The notes beneath the pieces are model-generated. The model made no database searches. It was not told the origin of the DNA and was given only the letters and a program-made list of their open reading frames with translations. From Glycomyces sp. YM15 (GTDB taxonomy: Bacteria; Actinomycetota; Actinomycetes; Mycobacteriales; Micromonosporaceae), in the NCBI RefSeq assembly GCF_016918015.1, contig NZ_JAERMK010000004.1, forward strand, positions 57,254 through 121,253: DNA of 64,000 bases, given 5' to 3'. Shown in pieces: positions 61,182 through 64,000 of the stretch. Positions within the stretch are counted from its first letter, which is position 1. Each line of letters opens with the position of its first letter. Position numbers and translations under genes: made by a program.

Positions 61182-62510
61182 ATGACCAACATCATCGAGT
61201 TCAAGCCGCGCGCGGTCGCGGCCGAACCGGAGGAGCCGCCCGCCCGGGACGCGTCCCTCGGCCGCATCGTCGGCCTCGACGCCGCCCGTGCCCTCGCCGT
61301 GTTCGGCATGTACTACTCGCACGTCGGGCCGTGGGCGGAAGCGTCGGGCACGTGGAAGAGCTTCCTCATGGAGATCCCCCACGGGCGCTCCTCGGCGCTG
61401 TTCGCGACCCTCGCCGGGCTCTCGCTCGTCCTCATCGCGGGCGGGAGCCGCCCGAAGACGGGTCGGCCCATGCGCCAGGCGGTCGTGCGCATCGCCATCC
61501 GCTCGGTCCTGCTGCTGGCGCTCGGCTCGTGGCTGGTCGCGATGGGCACCTCGATCGTGGTGATCCTCGCGTACTACGGGCTGTTCTTCCTGCTCGCGCT
61601 GCCGTTCATCAAGCTGCGGGCGCGGACGCTCGCGATCCTCGCGGTCGTCGTCGGCATCGTCGGGCCGATGATCATCCAATGGGCGTGGTCGTCCGACACC
61701 TCGTGGATGGGGGCGATCGACGCGAAGGACCCGCTCGCGATGTGGAGCGGTGAAGGTGTGACCTCGCTCCTGGTCAACGGCACCTACCCGGGCATCGCGT
61801 GGATGGCGTACATGTTCGCGGGCATGGCGATCGGCAAGCTCGACCTCACGAAGCTCGCGATCCAGTTGCGGCTGTTGATCATCGGTCCGGCGCTGGCGTT
61901 GCTCGGCTACGGCGGGGCGTGGCTGGTCGGGAAGTTCCTGCCCTCGGCGGAGGCCGCGGGCACCTCGGCTTCGGACGCGAGCTGGAAGGCCTTCGACCAG
62001 GCCATGTCGCAGGCGCTGGAGGGCACGGACTCCGAGAACTGGACCAAGGAGGAGTGGAAGGCCTTCGACGCGGAGCACGCCTCGATCTGGGAGCTGGCGC
62101 CCGACGACAAGTTCACGAGCGGCGGCGGCTTCGACTGGACGAGCCTGGTGGCGGCGAGCCCGCACTCGAACATGCCGTTCGAACTGGCCGGGAACATCGG
62201 CGTCGCGTTCACGGTCATCGCCGGGCTCGTGTTCCTCCTGGGACGTTTCGGGAAACTGCGGTTCTGGCTCGCGCCGCTCATCGCGGTCGGATCGATGTCG
62301 CTCACGGCCTACGTCGCCCACATCGCGGCGGTCTGGTACCTGATCGACCACCCGGCCAACGAGGTCGGCTACGCGACCGGCTGGAGGATGTGGGCGGTCT
62401 TCGTCGTGGCCATGCTCGTCTTCGCGCCCATCTGGAAGCGATTCCTCAAGCGCGGCCCGCTCGAATACCCCATGCACTGGGCGACCCTGCCCGCCAAGCT
62501 CGTCAAATAA
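61182..62510 (+). CDS. Multi-spanning membrane protein, acyltransferase-like (DUF418/DUF1624)
   Basis: A 442-residue protein with about ten hydrophobic helices. The opening LGRIVGLDAARALAVFGMYYSHVG is the signature of the DUF1624/DUF418 group, related to heparan-alpha-glucosaminide N-acetyltransferase. Later segments MAYMFAGMAIGKLDL and SMSLTAYVAHIA also fit. A hydrophilic insertion of about 100 residues (270-370) faces one side. It may transfer acyl groups to cell-envelope sugars. It is divergent from the two-component pair. Confidence 0.78.
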   Translation: MTNIIEFKPRAVAAEPEEPPARDASLGRIVGLDAARALAVFGMYYSHVGPWAEASGTWKSFLMEIPHGRSSALFATLAGLSLVLIAGGSRPKTGRPMRQAVVRIAIRSVLLLALGSWLVAMGTSIVVILAYYGLFFLLALPFIKLRARTLAILAVVVGIVGPMIIQWAWSSDTSWMGAIDAKDPLAMWSGEGVTSLLVNGTYPGIAWMAYMFAGMAIGKLDLTKLAIQLRLLIIGPALALLGYGGAWLVGKFLPSAEAAGTSASDASWKAFDQAMSQALEGTDSENWTKEEWKAFDAEHASIWELAPDDKFTSGGGFDWTSLVAASPHSNMPFELAGNIGVAFTVIAGLVFLLGRFGKLRFWLAPLIAVGSMSLTAYVAHIAAVWYLIDHPANEVGYATGWRMWAVFVVAMLVFAPIWKRFLKRGPLEYPMHWATLPAKLVK

Positions 62511-62589
62511 GACCGCACACCGCGAGAACGGGCGGACCGGCGCGAACTGGGGGTTCCGCGCCGGTCCGCCGCCCTCCGACGCTCGCCGC

Positions 62590-63483
62590 CTACCGATCCG
62601 CTGTTCTGGTCGCGGCGGTGATGAAGTCGGTCAGGGCGGCGGTCGGTCGCCCTGTTCTCGGCCAGGCCAGGGCGACCGTGCTCGCGGCGACGCCGGTGAC
62701 CGGGCGGTAGGCGATGTCCGGTCTCGCGTAATAGCGGGCGGCGCTTTCCGGTGCGAGGGCGATGCCGTCGCCGTTCGCGATGGCGGTCAGCCAGTCGTCC
62801 GGTTGCTCGGTGATCGCGCCGATCTTCACCGGATGGCCGCCTCGCGCCTCCGCGCCGATCCAGTGGTCGCGGAAGGCGCCCGTCGCGGCCGGGGCCGCAA
62901 TGAACGGTTCGTCGAGCAAAGCGGCGAACGCGAACGTTTGCTCTTGCGTCAGCGCATGATTCGCCGCCATCGCCACGCAGCGCGGCTCGGTCAGCAGTTC
63001 CAGCAGGTGGAAGTCCTCCTGGTTCGGGAACGGCACCCGCATGAACGCGGCCTCCACTTCGCCCGAGGCCAGCGCCGCGGCCGGTGCGCCCCAGCTCGCC
63101 TGGCGCAGTTCCACCCGCCAGTCGGGCCTCCGTTCGCGGAAGGCCGCGATGATCGGCTGGGTCTTCTCGTTGGCGGCACTGGCGAGGAAGCCGATTCGGA
63201 GCACTTTGGACGCTTCGGATTCGGCGGTGCGCACGGCGCGTTCGGCCCGGTCCCAGGCGTCGAGGACCGCGTCGATCGATTCGGCTAGCGCCGCACCGGG
63301 TCCGGTGAGGGCCATGCCGGATTTGGAGCGCTCGAAGAGGGTCGCGCCGAGTTGGTCTTCGAGTTGGCGGATCTGCTTGGTCAGCGCCGGTTGCGAGAGG
63401 TAGAGGCGTGTCGCGGCCTTCGTGAGGGTGCCTTCCTCCGCGACGGCTCGGAAGTAGCGGAGGAGCCTGGTGTCCACATCCAT
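62590..63483 (-). CDS. LysR-family transcriptional regulator
   Basis: A 297-residue LysR protein. The N-terminal helix-turn-helix is FRAVAEEGTLTKAATRLYLSQPALTKQIRQLE, followed by the linker helix and a two-lobe effector domain from about residue 92 (LRIGFLASAANEKTQPII). It is divergent from a DoxX-family gene 91 bp away, with a T-N11-A-type palindrome at its own start. Control of doxX and of itself is the expected arrangement. Confidence 0.93.
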   Translation of the reverse strand: MDVDTRLLRYFRAVAEEGTLTKAATRLYLSQPALTKQIRQLEDQLGATLFERSKSGMALTGPGAALAESIDAVLDAWDRAERAVRTAESEASKVLRIGFLASAANEKTQPIIAAFRERRPDWRVELRQASWGAPAAALASGEVEAAFMRVPFPNQEDFHLLELLTEPRCVAMAANHALTQEQTFAFAALLDEPFIAAPAATGAFRDHWIGAEARGGHPVKIGAITEQPDDWLTAIANGDGIALAPESAARYYARPDIAYRPVTGVAASTVALAWPRTGRPTAALTDFITAATRTADR

Positions 63484-63496
63484 AACCGCAGGTTAT
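63482..63496. promoter_or_regulatory. LysR-type palindrome at the lysR start
   Basis: ATAACCGCAGGTTAT is a 6-bp perfect dyad with a 3-bp centre. It satisfies the T-N11-A pattern and touches the start codon of the LysR gene, a usual place for the autoregulatory site. Confidence 0.5.
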
Positions 63497-63574
63497 CGAT
63501 GCATGTATTGGTCGGCGTGCGCGGAGCGTCGGAGACTGGAGGGGTCAACCGGAACCGTTTCAGGAGCCGCCGTC

Positions 63575-63922
63575 ATGGTCATCGCGCTCGTCACCGTCAC
63601 TCTCGTCAACGTCCTGCTCAACGCGATCGAGTCCGTCGCGAACTTCATGAGGGCCGATTGGGTGAAAGCGAACTCGCACGCCGTCGGGGTCCCGGATTCG
63701 CGGCTGCCGTTCCTCGGGTTCGTGAAGGGCGCCGCCGCGGTGGGGCTCGCGGTCGGCTTGCTCTGGCGGCCGTTGGGGATCGCGGCGGCGGCGGGGCTCG
63801 TGGTGTTCTTCGTCCTGGCGACGGCGCTCCACATTCGGCACCGGGCCTTCCACAACTGCTATGGGCCGTTGCTGTTCCTGGCGCTGAGCGTCGCCGTGCT
63901 CTGGCTGATGATCGTCGCCTGA
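63575..63922 (+). CDS. DoxX-like membrane protein
   Basis: A 115-residue four-helix membrane protein. It starts MVIALVTVTLVNVLLNAIES and contains a FLGFVKGAAAVGLAVGLL helix and the RHRAFHNCYGPLLFLAL end typical of DoxX-like proteins. AGGAG precedes the ATG by about eight bases. It is the likely target of the divergent LysR. Confidence 0.8.
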   Translation: MVIALVTVTLVNVLLNAIESVANFMRADWVKANSHAVGVPDSRLPFLGFVKGAAAVGLAVGLLWRPLGIAAAAGLVVFFVLATALHIRHRAFHNCYGPLLFLALSVAVLWLMIVA

Positions 63923-63934
63923 GCGCGCGGGCGG

Positions 63935-63987
63935 GGGGGGGGGGGCCCCCCCCGCCCCCCCCCCGGGGGGGGGGGGGGGGGGGGGGG
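63935..63987. other. Poly-G/poly-C tract at window end, probable artefact
   Basis: Only runs of G and C up to more than 20 bases, like the tract at 51071-51178. It is probably a contig end made of low-quality poly-G reads. Confidence 0.75.
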
Positions 63988-64000
63988 GTTTGGTCCCCCG

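Overview
The window is high-GC DNA with ATGA/GTGA gene overlaps, GGAGG-type ribosome sites, an Lsr2 nucleoid protein, a ROK-controlled secreted cellulase and many actinobacterial insertion-sequence types. It comes from an actinomycete, but genus cannot be fixed from sequence alone.

Layout. (1) 32-9864: a tightly coupled biosynthetic operon. LysX-, LysY(ArgC)- and LysZ-like enzymes are followed by a glutamine amidotransferase, a Glu/Leu/Phe/Val-type dehydrogenase, an ANL ligase, an aminotransferase and a fumarylacetoacetate-hydrolase-fold enzyme. A MerR regulator and an MFS exporter close it. The first three enzymes normally work on substrates carried by the small protein LysW, so this looks like a secondary-metabolite route built on an amino-group carrier; the carrier gene is not in view and may lie upstream of position 1. 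(2) 10-16.4 kb: an orphan OmpR-type regulator, a secreted FG-GAP protein, and a divergent ROK repressor / CBM2-GH5 cellulase pair with a CebR-like operator. (3) 16.4-29.3 kb: a graveyard of insertion sequences and broken genes, holding a lipoprotein, a membrane protein, a GH127 arabinofuranosidase, and an FAD monooxygenase / DoxX / MarR module with a striking double operator.

(4) 29.3-49.4 kb: the centrepiece is an apparently complete Tc (toxin complex) locus. A 2530-residue fused TcB-TcC protein is transcribed just ahead of a 3204-residue TcA pore/translocator. TcA has an unusual N-terminus of four peptidoglycan-binding-like repeats and a transthyretin-like domain. The cargo end of the TcC part carries a Gly/Thr/Asp linker, a candidate PD-(D/E)XK nuclease motif and a glycine-rich hydrophobic tail. 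The locus is bracketed by two copies of a tRNA-Pro/lsr2 neighbourhood (intact on the left, partial on the right), joined by a 105-bp near-identical direct repeat.

(5) 49.6-63.9 kb: an unrecognised 559-residue protein interrupted by a poly-G/poly-C tract, an intact IS701-type transposase, a TetR / quinone-oxidoreductase pair with twin operators, and ordinary chromosomal genes: cold-shock protein, HAD phosphatase, KilAC-domain protein, alpha/beta hydrolase, LigD-type polymerase domain, NarL-type two-component pair, multi-spanning membrane protein, LysR and DoxX. The window ends in another poly-G/poly-C tract, and both such tracts are probably assembly artefacts.
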